Source: Tannerella sp.
Lineage (GTDB): Bacteria > Bacteroidota > Bacteroidia > Bacteroidales > Tannerellaceae
NCBI GenBank assembly: GCA_031282485.1
Contig: JAITDQ010000186.1
Coordinates: 1 to 8,642, forward strand
Length of the DNA stretch: 8,642 nucleotides
Direction of reading: 5' to 3'
How positions within the stretch are numbered: the stretch's first letter is position 1; each line of letters starts with the position of its first letter. Shown here piece by piece: positions 1 to 7,525 of this stretch. Made by a program: the position numbers and the translations under genes. The notes beneath the pieces were generated by a model. That model ran no database searches. It was not told the DNA's origin and saw only the letters and a program-made list of their open reading frames with translations.

Positions 1-2220
1 CAGCCACGTATCGTAGCTTACCAGCATCAGATCCGCTTCTTTCAGGATGTCGACGGTCAGGTTTTTCTCAAACGGGATAGCTGTTTCCGCGGTTTTCGTC
101 AGGTATTCTTCCAGCGTACGGGCTACCGTTTCGCTGTCGCCGGACGTCGGGCTGACGCGATTCATCAGTTTCACAAATCCCTGTGTCGACCGTTGCAGAT
201 TGGATGCATAATCCAGCAGCGCCAAGTCCTTTACGGAATTAAAAACCACAAGGATATTCCCGGCGCGTATAAAGCCCCTGTTGGCAAAAATCCCCACGGT
301 GCAGTTGCTTTTTTCTATAAAGGCTTTCGTTTTATCCTTAATCAGAGAGCCGGGATAAAAGAGGAACTGCTCGGAATTTTTCCGTTTAAGTATGCGGAAC
401 ACTTTCCGCCACGTCTTATGGGCAATCACGTCCGTCGAAAGGTCGCTCATTGATATGCCGGCTCCGACGAGGAGGAAATCGAAACCGTCGCGGTTGACGA
501 TCGAACAGATATGCTGTTCCGCATTATCGCACACGTCGTACCTTGTTTTTATCAGCATATTCAGCTTGTTCGCCTCGTACAGGATCGGTGCAAAGCTGAC
601 TTTCTCGAAATCCTCCGTCCGCAACGGGTTGATGTCCGAACCCACGGTCAGGTGAAGGGCGGTGACGTCGAGCCGTTCCGCCTTTTTCGAAAACATCTGG
701 TGTGCAAGGTCGAGCATCACCTGCCCGTTACTTGCCCGGCCGAACGAGAGGAGCACTTTGAACGTATCCGTCTTCAACCGTTCCTCACGACTGAATTTGA
801 TCCGTTCGGATGCGCGGAAACATACGTTTATGAACGACATCAGCGGCGTTGTCATGAACGTAGTCACGAGGGTCATCAGCACCAGCATGACGAACACGGC
901 CGGGGGCAGTATGTTCATCTCAAGGCCGATCGAGAGGACGACCAGTTCCATAAGCCCGCGGGTATTCATCAGTGCGCCCATGTAGAGGCTGTTTTTCCAG
1001 TTTTCGCCGGAGATACGCATAGCGATCAGCGTCCCTCCCAGTTTACCGGCGACGGCCGCAAGGATGAAAACGCCGCACAGCAGCCACATGTCCTGTCCGC
1101 TGATAAGGCCTATTTCCGTTCGCAGTCCCGTATAAACGAAGAACAGCGGCAGGAACAGGGCGAGCGAAACATCCTCCACCTTATCGTTCATTATTTTACG
1201 GAATTTCAGGTTTTCCGGCATGATGATCCCGGCGACAAAAGCTCCGAACAGAGCATGCAAGCCCAGTATTTCGGTGACATACGAAGATGCCAGCAGGATA
1301 AAAAACATAAAGGCGACCAGCGATTTGTCGACCACCTCCTTGTTATGATACAGGTCGCCGATAATACGCAGCAGCGGACGCAGGACAAACAGCATGATAC
1401 CGACATAAACCAGCGAAAAGAGGACATTAAAAATCACGCTGTTCATCGTCCCGGCCTGGGCGTACGCCACCACGGCGGCCAGCAGGCACCACGCCGTCAC
1501 ATCCCCGTTTGCCGCGCTTGCCAAGGTGATTGTCCCGAGGTGTGTTTTCGTCATGCCGCGTTCCTGAATAATCCTTGCAAGGACGGGAAACGCGGTTATG
1601 CTCAGTGCAATCCCTATAAAAAGCGCAAACGAAAGAAACGGCGTTTCCGCGTTCGCATATTCATCATAAATAAAATAGGCCACCAGCATACCCAGAAAAA
1701 AAGGAACAATCGTACTCGCGTGGCTAATGAGAATCGTGTCCTGAAAACGCTTCCGCACCACGCCCAGATCCAGATCCATACCGATCGTATACATAAACAG
1801 GATAAGGCCGAACTGGCTTAATATCCTTATGTTGGTAAAAGATTCCTCCGGAAAAAGAAAAGACGACACATGGGGAAACATGTATCCCAGCACGGAAGGG
1901 CCTAAAACGATCCCCGCCAGAATCTCGCCGATGACGGTCGGCTGCCCGATCTTTTTAAACAGCATCCCCACCATGCGGCATGTAGCCAGAATAATGATTA
2001 TCTGCAACAGCAAAATACCCACAGACGAGCGGATATGTTCCGACGTAAGGCGCAAAAACAAATCGAACCCGTCCCTGAAACCATGCGTTTTCGAATGTGC
2101 AATAATATCTTCGCCGGAGGCGTGATGAGCTGAACCTCCCCGGGCTATCAAATACATTAACGACCCGAAAACGATAATCATTATTATATAGAAACTCAAC
2201 TTCTTAACCTCTTTCTTCAT
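1..2220 (-). CDS. CPA2-family cation:proton antiporter with C-terminal soluble (USP-like) region, 3' end outside window
   Basis: This is an inner-membrane monovalent cation/H+ antiporter (KefB/CHX-like, CPA2), expected to exchange Na+ or K+ for protons. The reverse-strand frame from the ATG at 2220-2218 stays open through all 740 codons and runs off the window, so the C terminus is missing. An N-terminal hydrophobic segment lies at residues 9-26. The multi-helix transport domain spans about 65-465 and contains the family signature GQPTVIGEILAGIVLGPSVLG near 92-112 and the NTRGLMELV motif near 419-427. The core ion-binding helix reads AANGDVTAW at 236-244, with Asp240. From about 485 a hydrophilic region with alternating strands and helices (KVLLSFGRASNG, then FDFLLVGAG near 580) resembles the universal-stress-type tail of Bacteroidota homologues; no TrkA-N domain is visible. 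It is transcribed divergently from glgB, from a promoter about 40 bp upstream. The family call is firm; the transported ion is not determined. Confidence 0.93.
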   Translation of the reverse strand, partial: MKKEVKKLSFYIIMIIVFGSLMYLIARGGSAHHASGEDIIAHSKTHGFRDGFDLFLRLTSEHIRSSVGILLLQIIIILATCRMVGMLFKKIGQPTVIGEILAGIVLGPSVLGYMFPHVSSFLFPEESFTNIRILSQFGLILFMYTIGMDLDLGVVRKRFQDTILISHASTIVPFFLGMLVAYFIYDEYANAETPFLSFALFIGIALSITAFPVLARIIQERGMTKTHLGTITLASAANGDVTAWCLLAAVVAYAQAGTMNSVIFNVLFSLVYVGIMLFVLRPLLRIIGDLYHNKEVVDKSLVAFMFFILLASSYVTEILGLHALFGAFVAGIIMPENLKFRKIMNDKVEDVSLALFLPLFFVYTGLRTEIGLISGQDMWLLCGVFILAAVAGKLGGTLIAMRISGENWKNSLYMGALMNTRGLMELVVLSIGLEMNILPPAVFVMLVLMTLVTTFMTTPLMSFINVCFRASERIKFSREERLKTDTFKVLLSFGRASNGQVMLDLAHQMFSKKAERLDVTALHLTVGSDINPLRTEDFEKVSFAPILYEANKLNMLIKTRYDVCDNAEQHICSIVNRDGFDFLLVGAGISMSDLSTDVIAHKTWRKVFRILKRKNSEQFLFYPGSLIKDKTKAFIEKSNCTVGIFANRGFIRAGNILVVFNSVKDLALLDYASNLQRSTQGFVKLMNRVSPTSGDSETVARTLEEYLTKTAETAIPFEKNLTVDILKEADLMLVSYDTWL

Positions 2221-2257
2221 CCTCTTATGCTACATTTGTAATGCGTTGATTTGCAAA

Positions 2258-2289
2258 CAAAGATAGACATAAAAACAGAAGTATTGAAA
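2258..2289 (-). promoter_or_regulatory. Bacteroidota-type promoter for the antiporter gene
   Basis: Read on the minus strand, 2265-2258 is TATCTTTG, a perfect match to the Bacteroidota -7 consensus TAnnTTTG. Twenty bases upstream, 2289-2286 reads TTTC, one mismatch from the -33 TTTG. The -7 box ends 37 bp before the antiporter ATG, giving a leader of about 30 nt. Confidence 0.7.
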
Positions 2290-2329
2290 TCTTTTTTGTT
2301 TTTTTTATAAATAAAAATCACGTAAAATA

Positions 2330-2359
2330 TTGCCATATAAAAATATAAACCTACTTTTG
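2330..2359 (+). promoter_or_regulatory. Bacteroidota-type promoter for glgB (and probably manA)
   Basis: TTG at 2330-2332, a 19-bp spacer, then TACTTTTG at 2352-2359 match the Bacteroidota primary sigma factor consensus (TTTG - about 19-21 bp - TAnnTTTG). The -7 box lies 40 bp upstream of the glgB ATG. The surrounding intergenic DNA is strongly AT-rich, including a T tract around 2290-2307. No promoter of this type was found between glgB and manA, so it probably serves both. Confidence 0.75.
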
Positions 2360-2399
2360 TCCGTTGAAAATTAACGCATTGATTAAATAAAAAAGCATA

Positions 2400-4415
2400 A
2401 TGAGCGGGAAAATGCTTAAAATAATAGAGGATGATTCGTGGTTAAAACCCTATGGTAACGCGATAGAAGGGCGCCACAATTTCGTTCTTGAGAAAGAAAA
2501 GGAACTTACGCGGAACGGCGCCCTGTCATTATCCGGATTTTCCTCAGGTTATCTGTATTTCGGGTTGCATCACCGGGAAAACGGCTGGTTTTTCCGTGAA
2601 TGGGCGCCTAATGCAACGGCGATTTATATGATTGGTACGTTCAATAACTGGGAAAAAAACGAATCCTACCGGCTGAAAAAAACGGAACACGGGAACTGGG
2701 AAATCCACCTCCCCGAAGACGCCATGCATCACGAAGATTTATACAAACTCCTCGTCGAATGGGAAGGCGGCGGCGGAGAACGGATTCCCGCATGGTGCCG
2801 GCGTGTCGTGCAGGACGAACATACGAAAATCTTCTCGGCGCAGGTATGGCATCCCGAAAATCCGTACGAATTAAAAAACCGGTCGTTCAGCCCCGACAAA
2901 TCGCCGTTGCTGATATACGAATGTCACGTCGGAATGGCATCGCAACAGGAAAAAACGGGAACATACGAAGAATTTCGTAAAAACATCCTCCCGCGCATAG
3001 CGAAGGACGGATATAACGCCATTCAGGTTATGGCGATACAGGAACATCCCTATTACGGTTCGTTCGGGTATCACGTAAGCAGTTTTTTTGCCGCATCGTC
3101 GCGTTTCGGGACGCCGGACGAGCTGAAACATCTCATTGACGACGCCCACGGCATGGGAATTGCCGTAATCATGGACATCGTACACAGTCATGCCGTGAAA
3201 AACGAAGCGGAAGGATTAGGCCGTTTCGACGGCTCCGGCTATCAGTATTTCCATGCGGGCGCACGCCGCGAACATCCCGCCTGGGATTCCCTCTGTTTCG
3301 ATTACGGGAAAAACGAAGTGCTGCATTTCCTGCTGTCGAACTGCAAGTTCTGGCTCGAAGAATACCGTTTTGACGGCTTCCGGTTCGACGGCGTAACATC
3401 CATGTTATATTACAGCCACGGTCTGGGAGAAGATTTCACGAACTATGGCGATTACTACAACGGCCGTCAGGACGGCGACGCGATCACCTACCTCATGCTG
3501 GCAAACAAACTGATACACGAGGTACGTCCCGAAGCCGTTACGATAGCGGAAGAAGTCAGCGGAATGCCGGGGATTGCGTCGAAGTTCGAAGACGGCGGCT
3601 TCGGTTTTGATTACAGAATGGCCATGAATGTCCCCGATTTCTGGATAAAAACGCTGAAGGAAAAAAAGGACGAAGACTGGTGTCCGTCGGCAATATGGTG
3701 GGAAACGACAAACCGCCGTAAAGACGAAAAAACGGTCAGCTACGTCGAAAGCCACGATCAGGCGCTGGTCGGCGACAAAACGATTGTCTTCTGGTTAATC
3801 GACGCCGAGATGTACTGGCACATGCACGTCGACGACCGTAATTTCAAAGTGGAACGCGGTATAGCGCTGCACAAAATGATACGCCTCGTTACCGCCTCGA
3901 CCATGAACGGAGGTTACCTGAATTTCATGGGCAACGAGTTCGGACATCCCGAATGGATAGACTTTCCGCGCGAAGGAAACGGATGGTCGCACAAGTACGC
4001 ACGCCGTCAATGGAATCTCGTCGACGACCCGAATCTGAAATATCACTTCCTGGGGGATTTTGACCGCGAGATGCTCAAACTGATATGCAGCGTAAAGGAT
4101 TTTCAGGCGACGCCCATCCACAAAGTATGGGATGACGACAAAGACCAGATACTCGCCTGCATGAGGCAGGAGCTCGTTTTCGTGTTCAATTTCAACCCCG
4201 TGAAATCGTTTACCGGCTATGGCTTTCTCCTGCCGGAAGGAAAATACCGGGTAGCGCTCAACACCGATGCCAAACGGTTCGGGGGAAACGGGTTGAACGA
4301 TGATACAGTCGAACATTTTACCCAGCATGACCCGCTGTACGAAAGCGAACAGAAGGGATGGCTGAAACTTTACCTCCCGGCGCGTTCGGCTATTGTACTG
4401 GAAAAAAACGGATGA
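2400..4415 (+). CDS. glgB: 1,4-alpha-glucan (glycogen) branching enzyme, GH13_8-like
   Basis: The enzyme cuts an alpha-1,4-glucan chain and rejoins it through an alpha-1,6 bond, creating the branches of glycogen in the cytoplasm. The 671-residue protein has an N-terminal CBM48 domain (about 55-150, with the FREWAPNA and FNNW motifs) followed by a GH13 barrel. The four GH13 regions are visible: MDIVHSH (258-264), GFRFDGVTSM (326-335, nucleophile Asp330), TIAEEVSGMP (381-390, acid/base Glu384) and SYVESHDQ (447-454, transition-state Asp453). A C-terminal all-beta domain follows from about 580. Length and the VTSMLYYSHG and NGGYLNFMGNEFGHPEW motifs resemble eukaryotic branching enzymes more than the E. 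coli GlgB type, as is usual in Bacteroidota. The ATG at 2400 is chosen for promoter spacing; a second ATG at 2412 is possible. All catalytic residues are present. Confidence 0.97.
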   Translation: MSGKMLKIIEDDSWLKPYGNAIEGRHNFVLEKEKELTRNGALSLSGFSSGYLYFGLHHRENGWFFREWAPNATAIYMIGTFNNWEKNESYRLKKTEHGNWEIHLPEDAMHHEDLYKLLVEWEGGGGERIPAWCRRVVQDEHTKIFSAQVWHPENPYELKNRSFSPDKSPLLIYECHVGMASQQEKTGTYEEFRKNILPRIAKDGYNAIQVMAIQEHPYYGSFGYHVSSFFAASSRFGTPDELKHLIDDAHGMGIAVIMDIVHSHAVKNEAEGLGRFDGSGYQYFHAGARREHPAWDSLCFDYGKNEVLHFLLSNCKFWLEEYRFDGFRFDGVTSMLYYSHGLGEDFTNYGDYYNGRQDGDAITYLMLANKLIHEVRPEAVTIAEEVSGMPGIASKFEDGGFGFDYRMAMNVPDFWIKTLKEKKDEDWCPSAIWWETTNRRKDEKTVSYVESHDQALVGDKTIVFWLIDAEMYWHMHVDDRNFKVERGIALHKMIRLVTASTMNGGYLNFMGNEFGHPEWIDFPREGNGWSHKYARRQWNLVDDPNLKYHFLGDFDREMLKLICSVKDFQATPIHKVWDDDKDQILACMRQELVFVFNFNPVKSFTGYGFLLPEGKYRVALNTDAKRFGGNGLNDDTVEHFTQHDPLYESEQKGWLKLYLPARSAIVLEKNG

Positions 4416-4472
4416 CGGGAAAGAAACAGTGTAAAAAACAAGTAAAACAACAAATATTCAAGAATTATTAAT

Positions 4473-5447
4473 ATGCTTTATCCTTTTATATTCAAACCTA
4501 TCTTTAAAGAAATAATATGGGGGGGAACAGATATACTGCCATACAAAGGCCTCCCCTCCGGCTCGGCAAAAATCGGTGAAAGCTGGGAGCTTTCACACGT
4601 TGACCAAAACTTTTCCGTCGTCGCAAACGGCGATCTGGCGGGAAAAACGATTGACGACTTAATAAACGAATACGGGTCACAGTTGCTTGGCGCGAAAGTG
4701 CAGCAGCAGTCGGGAGACACGTTTCCGCTGCTTATAAAATTCATTGATGCGCGCGACAATCTGTCGATACAGGTTCATCCCGGCGACGAGCTTGCCGGCC
4801 GGCGTCATCATTCGCTTGGGAAGACGGAGATGTGGTACGTCGTGAACGCGACGCCGGACGCCGTGCTCTACAGCGGCTTTTCCCGACAGATTGACGCCGG
4901 CGAATATGTCCGCCTTGTTGAAAGCAACCGCATCATGGACGTGCTCTGCCGTTACGGCGTGAAACCCGGCGATGTGTTCTTCTTACCCGCCGGACGTGTA
5001 CATGCTATCGGTACGGGATGTTTCATCGCGGAAATACAGCAAACAAGCAACATCACCTACCGCATATACGATTACAACCGGAAGGACGCCAACGGCAACG
5101 AACGCGAACTCCACACCCTGTCGGCCCGGGATGCAATTGATTATACGCTCAGTCCCGACTACAGGACGCCGTACACGCCCTGCGAAAACGAGGCCGTCGA
5201 ACTTGTACACTGTAAATATTTCACGACGAACCTCTTGAAAATAAACAAAACGAAAAGCAGGAATTATTCCTCACTCGATTCGTTCGTTATATATATATGT
5301 ACGAAGGGCGAGGCGATGATACGCGACAACAAAAACAATGCGTTGCCCGTACGGCAGGGACAGACCGTCCTGATTCCCGCCGATACGAAAATCGTAATCC
5401 TTGAAACCGGGCAGGATTGTGAGTTTTTGGAAACATATATCGTCTGA
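4473..5447 (+). CDS. manA: Mannose-6-phosphate isomerase (class I), zinc-dependent
   Basis: This cytoplasmic enzyme interconverts mannose 6-phosphate and fructose 6-phosphate, feeding mannose into glycolysis or supplying GDP-mannose for glycans. The 324-residue length fits the short ManA form common in Firmicutes and Bacteroidota. Expected zinc ligands are present: Gln100 and His102 in SIQVHPGDE, Glu119 in GKTEMWYV and His177 in GRVHAIGTG. The active-site arginine region TYRIYDYNR is at 195-203. The N-terminal IWGG (15-18) and GESWELS (35-41) motifs are typical. A second cupin-like half follows from about 245, with the pattern GEAMI...GQTVLIPA. It starts 57 bp after glgB with no promoter consensus in the gap, so the two are probably cotranscribed; both act on hexose phosphates or glucans, but no direct biochemical coupling is implied. 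Confidence 0.96.
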   Translation: MLYPFIFKPIFKEIIWGGTDILPYKGLPSGSAKIGESWELSHVDQNFSVVANGDLAGKTIDDLINEYGSQLLGAKVQQQSGDTFPLLIKFIDARDNLSIQVHPGDELAGRRHHSLGKTEMWYVVNATPDAVLYSGFSRQIDAGEYVRLVESNRIMDVLCRYGVKPGDVFFLPAGRVHAIGTGCFIAEIQQTSNITYRIYDYNRKDANGNERELHTLSARDAIDYTLSPDYRTPYTPCENEAVELVHCKYFTTNLLKINKTKSRNYSSLDSFVIYICTKGEAMIRDNKNNALPVRQGQTVLIPADTKIVILETGQDCEFLETYIV

Positions 5448-5449
5448 CC

Positions 5450-5481
5450 TTTGGTTATGTGAGGATAATCATGTATTTTTG
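5450..5481 (+). promoter_or_regulatory. Bacteroidota-type promoter for the EF-hand/LRR lipoprotein gene
   Basis: TTTG at 5450-5453, a 20-bp spacer and TATTTTTG at 5474-5481 match the Bacteroidota consensus at both boxes. The -33 element begins 3 bp after the manA stop codon. The -7 box is 26 bp before the ATG at 5508, implying a short, AT-rich leader of about 20 nt. Confidence 0.78.
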
Positions 5482-5507
5482 CACAAATTTTTAAAAATAA
5501 TTGAGCT

Positions 5508-6017
5508 ATGAAGAAAAGTATTTTATCTTTAAGTGTATGTTCGATGATATTTCTGCTTTCCGGGTGTACCGACAAAGACAGTAATGTAATAGTAGAAATA
5601 TCCGATGCCAATTTTAAGTCATATCTGTTGGAGAATTTTGATAAAAACGGGGACGGGAACATTTCCCTGTCCGAAGCTAAAAAGGTGAAGGAAATCAACT
5701 GTTCGGGCAGGGATATTGAAAACTTGGACGGTATTGAGAAGTTCGAGAACATGGAAAGTCTCGATTGCAGCAACAACAAACTGGATGAACTCGAAATCCG
5801 CTACAACCGGAAGCTGAACAAACTTGTATGTAACGGGAATAACGTGCCTCTCACCATATACATCGGCATGAAAAGCCCGTTAAGGAACGCAGCCGTTCAG
5901 AGGCCGAAGGACAACGTACCTCCGCAGGCGGGAAATATGACGGCAAAACCGCTGGACGACAGTAAAGTCACTTACGACCACGACAAGACAAACATCTATC
6001 TGTCTTTCGACGATTAA
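5508..6017 (+). CDS. Small lipoprotein with one EF-hand loop and short leucine-rich repeats
   Basis: This is a 169-residue exported lipoprotein of unknown function. A signal peptide (positive MKK, then a hydrophobic core) ends in the lipobox LLSGC, so Cys20 should be lipidated. A canonical 12-residue calcium-binding EF loop, DKNGDGNISLSE, occupies 45-56, with Asp45, Asn47, Asp49, Asn51 and Glu56 in liganding positions. About three irregular leucine-rich repeats follow (about 60-112), with the Cys-containing pattern LDCSNNKLDEL and KLVCNGN seen in Bacteroidota surface LRR proteins. The last 55 residues have no recognisable motif and end in the acidic SFDD. It has its own promoter and a strong terminator, so it is probably monocistronic. 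EF-hand plus LRR suggests a calcium-stabilised binding or adhesion role at the envelope; this is inference. The 5' part is visibly more AT-rich than neighbouring genes. Confidence 0.88.
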   Translation: MKKSILSLSVCSMIFLLSGCTDKDSNVIVEISDANFKSYLLENFDKNGDGNISLSEAKKVKEINCSGRDIENLDGIEKFENMESLDCSNNKLDELEIRYNRKLNKLVCNGNNVPLTIYIGMKSPLRNAAVQRPKDNVPPQAGNMTAKPLDDSKVTYDHDKTNIYLSFDD

Positions 6018-6036
6018 TATATGGGCAAGCCGGCGG

Positions 6037-6074
6037 AAAGAGGGTGTATCACGATACGGTTGCACCCTCTTTTT
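6037..6074 (+). terminator. Intrinsic terminator downstream of the lipoprotein gene
   Basis: The arm AAAGAGGGTG (6037-6046) pairs perfectly with CACCCTCTTT (6063-6072), the T run continuing to 6074. The 16-nt loop contains a further short TATC/GATA pairing that could extend the hairpin. It begins 20 bp after the lipoprotein stop codon and ends 37 bp before the gldB-like ATG. Confidence 0.85.
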
Positions 6075-6111
6075 GTTCGCTCAAACGGGAAATACCTCCA
6101 ACGCAAAACAA

Positions 6112-7113
6112 ATGAGATACAGGCTTACAGGGTTATTCATTTCGCTGGCGGCGACGCTGGTTTTTTGCGGATGCAACCGCAAGTCATCCGCTATGATTGA
6201 CGCCATTCACATCAACCGCTTTGATTCCGCGCTTCTGCAGTGGATTGATTCGGACGACCCGGCCATTCTGGCGCAAATCAAACGTACATATCCCCGGATG
6301 CCGGACGTACTCGGCAAAGCATTATTTCAGAAAATGAGTCCCGATTCCGCCGTTTTTTTCGACCACCTGATAAATTATTACTCCGAACCCACGCTTCATT
6401 CGTTATACAAAGATGCGGTCGGTCGCTATGCGGCCGGTTCGCCGGAAATGACCCGTACGGAAGAAGAACTCTCATACGGCTTCACACGGATGCGAACGCT
6501 GTTTCCGTCCATGCAGACGCCGGCCGTCTATATGCATGTGTCGGGACTGCAACAGAATGTGATTGTGGCCGACAGCCTCCTGTCCTGTTCGATTGACAAA
6601 TACATGGGAGCCGATTATCCGCTGTATGAAGACTTTTTCTATGCATGGCAGCGGAAAAACATGATACCCGAACGTGTAGCGAAAGACTGCCTGAACGTAT
6701 GGCTGAAATCCGAATATCCGTATCAGGGAAAAGACAACGTACTGCTCGACCGAATGATATACGAAGGGAAAATCATTTACGTGCTCGAACAGCTGGGTAA
6801 GGATTATAATTACCGGAACATCATGTCCCTGACCGAAGAAGAGTACAACTGGTGTCTGGAACACGAAGCCGCCCTGTGGACTACAATGATAGAACGCAAA
6901 CACCTCTACACGCCCGACATCGTAACCACCTCAAAATATTTCCTCTCCTCCCCGTCCACATTCATCTCCGAAAAAGCCCCGGGCGACCTCGGCCATTTCA
7001 CCGGATACCGAATCATACAAAAATACATGACCCGCACAAAATCATCCTGCGCCGACCTGATGAAAAACAATAACGCACAGGAGATATTGAGAGAATCCGG
7101 ATATAGTCCTTAA
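6112..7113 (+). CDS. gldB: GldB-family lipoprotein
   Basis: The protein is a 333-residue predicted lipoprotein of the GldB family, named for a gliding-motility component of Flavobacterium but also widespread in non-gliding Bacteroidales, where its role is unclear. A short signal peptide (MRYR plus a hydrophobic stretch) leads to the lipobox-like FCGC, with Cys21 as the likely lipidation site; Phe at -3 makes the box non-canonical. Family-type motifs include INRFD (34-38), YMGADYPLY (164-172), LLDRMIYEGKIIY (211-223) and the C-terminal PGDLGHFTGYRIIQKYM (290-306). No HEXXH zinc-protease motif is present. A longer in-frame reading from a TTG at 6073 would put 13 residues across the terminator T tract; the ATG at 6112 directly before the signal peptide is preferred. 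No clear TAnnTTTG promoter was found between the terminator and the start. Confidence 0.85.
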   Translation: MRYRLTGLFISLAATLVFCGCNRKSSAMIDAIHINRFDSALLQWIDSDDPAILAQIKRTYPRMPDVLGKALFQKMSPDSAVFFDHLINYYSEPTLHSLYKDAVGRYAAGSPEMTRTEEELSYGFTRMRTLFPSMQTPAVYMHVSGLQQNVIVADSLLSCSIDKYMGADYPLYEDFFYAWQRKNMIPERVAKDCLNVWLKSEYPYQGKDNVLLDRMIYEGKIIYVLEQLGKDYNYRNIMSLTEEEYNWCLEHEAALWTTMIERKHLYTPDIVTTSKYFLSSPSTFISEKAPGDLGHFTGYRIIQKYMTRTKSSCADLMKNNNAQEILRESGYSP

Positions 7114-7135
7114 TGGTTAATGGTTAATGGTTAAT
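7110..7135 (+). repeat. Left arm of terminal inverted repeat, tandem TTAATGG heptamers
   Basis: Three tandem copies of TTAATGG followed by TTAAT. The arm starts on the last base of the final gldB codon and supplies the AA of its TAA stop (7111-7113). It is the reverse complement of 7514-7539 at 24 of 26 positions. As RNA, one of the two remaining positions becomes a G:U pair and the other an A/C mismatch. Confidence 0.9.
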
Positions 7136-7150
7136 TTTTTAAATATAAAT

Positions 7151-7525
7151 ATGGATGATATGAAACAAAATGTATTAAAAGAGAAAAGTTTTAAGTTTGC
7201 GGTGAGGATTGTGAATTTATACAAGCATTTGTATGAAGGGAAAAAGGAATTTGTTTTGGCTAAACAGGCGTTACGTAGCGGTACATCGGTAGGCGCCATG
7301 GTGCGCGAGGCGGAACATTCGGAAAGTAAAGCCGATTTTATCCACAAAATGGCCATTGCCCAAAAAGAAATCAACGAAACCATATATTGGTTAGAATTAA
7401 TGTGCGAAACGAAATACTTGTCAAGCCATGAGTTCGACAGCATCCACACCGATGCCATAGAGTTAATGAAAATGCTCACAAGCACCATCAAAACCGCCAA
7501 ACTAACCATTACTACTAATCATTAA
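7151..7525 (+). CDS. Four-helix-bundle protein, 23S rRNA intervening-sequence (S23/IVP) family
   Basis: A small, highly helical protein of the family encoded in 23S rRNA intervening sequences (Pfam 23S_rRNA_IVP, PF05635; TIGR02436). Its members form pentamers of four-helix bundles and their function is unknown; basic surfaces suggest RNA or nucleic-acid binding. Family hallmarks are KEKSFKFAVRIVNLYKHL near the start, ALRSGTSVGAMVREAEHSES in the middle, and DFIHKMAIAQKEINETIYWLELM. With the ATG at 7151 it has 124 residues, normal for the family. Alternatives are ATG 7160 (121 residues) and ATG 7127 (132 residues), but the last lies inside the left repeat and adds a non-family leader. The final residues (LTITTNH) and the TAA stop are encoded by degenerate and intact copies of the right repeat. 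Neighbouring genes are unrelated in function. Confidence 0.88.
   Translation: MDDMKQNVLKEKSFKFAVRIVNLYKHLYEGKKEFVLAKQALRSGTSVGAMVREAEHSESKADFIHKMAIAQKEINETIYWLELMCETKYLSSHEFDSIHTDAIELMKMLTSTIKTAKLTITTNH

Noticed and set aside
511..1821. A 436-codon open frame on the plus strand
   Set aside because: It lies opposite the antiporter gene, whose translation is clearly conserved. The plus-strand product is rich in His, Gln and Arg without domains, as expected from an antisense shadow of a membrane-protein gene.
2231..2240. TACATTTG as a second plus-strand promoter -7 box, or the palindrome-like TACATTTGTA as an operator
   Set aside because: It lies in the antiporter leader, far from any plus-strand start and without a -33 partner. 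The inner two bases break the symmetry, and a site this short occurs by chance in AT-rich DNA.
3795..4328. A 177-codon minus-strand open frame inside glgB
   Set aside because: Antisense shadow of the branching enzyme; no recognisable motif and no promoter.
5264..5779. A 171-codon minus-strand open frame spanning the end of manA and the start of the lipoprotein gene
   Set aside because: It would overlap two well-supported genes and the plus-strand promoter, and its product has no family motif.
6073..6111. N-terminal extension of the gldB-like protein from a TTG codon
   Set aside because: It would begin inside the terminator T tract and place 13 polar residues before a clear signal peptide beginning at the ATG at 6112.
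7110..7135. Intrinsic terminator after gldB (repeat followed by TTTTTT at 7135-7140)
   Set aside because: The left arm alone is not self-complementary enough to form a GC-rich hairpin; its complement is about 380 nt away.
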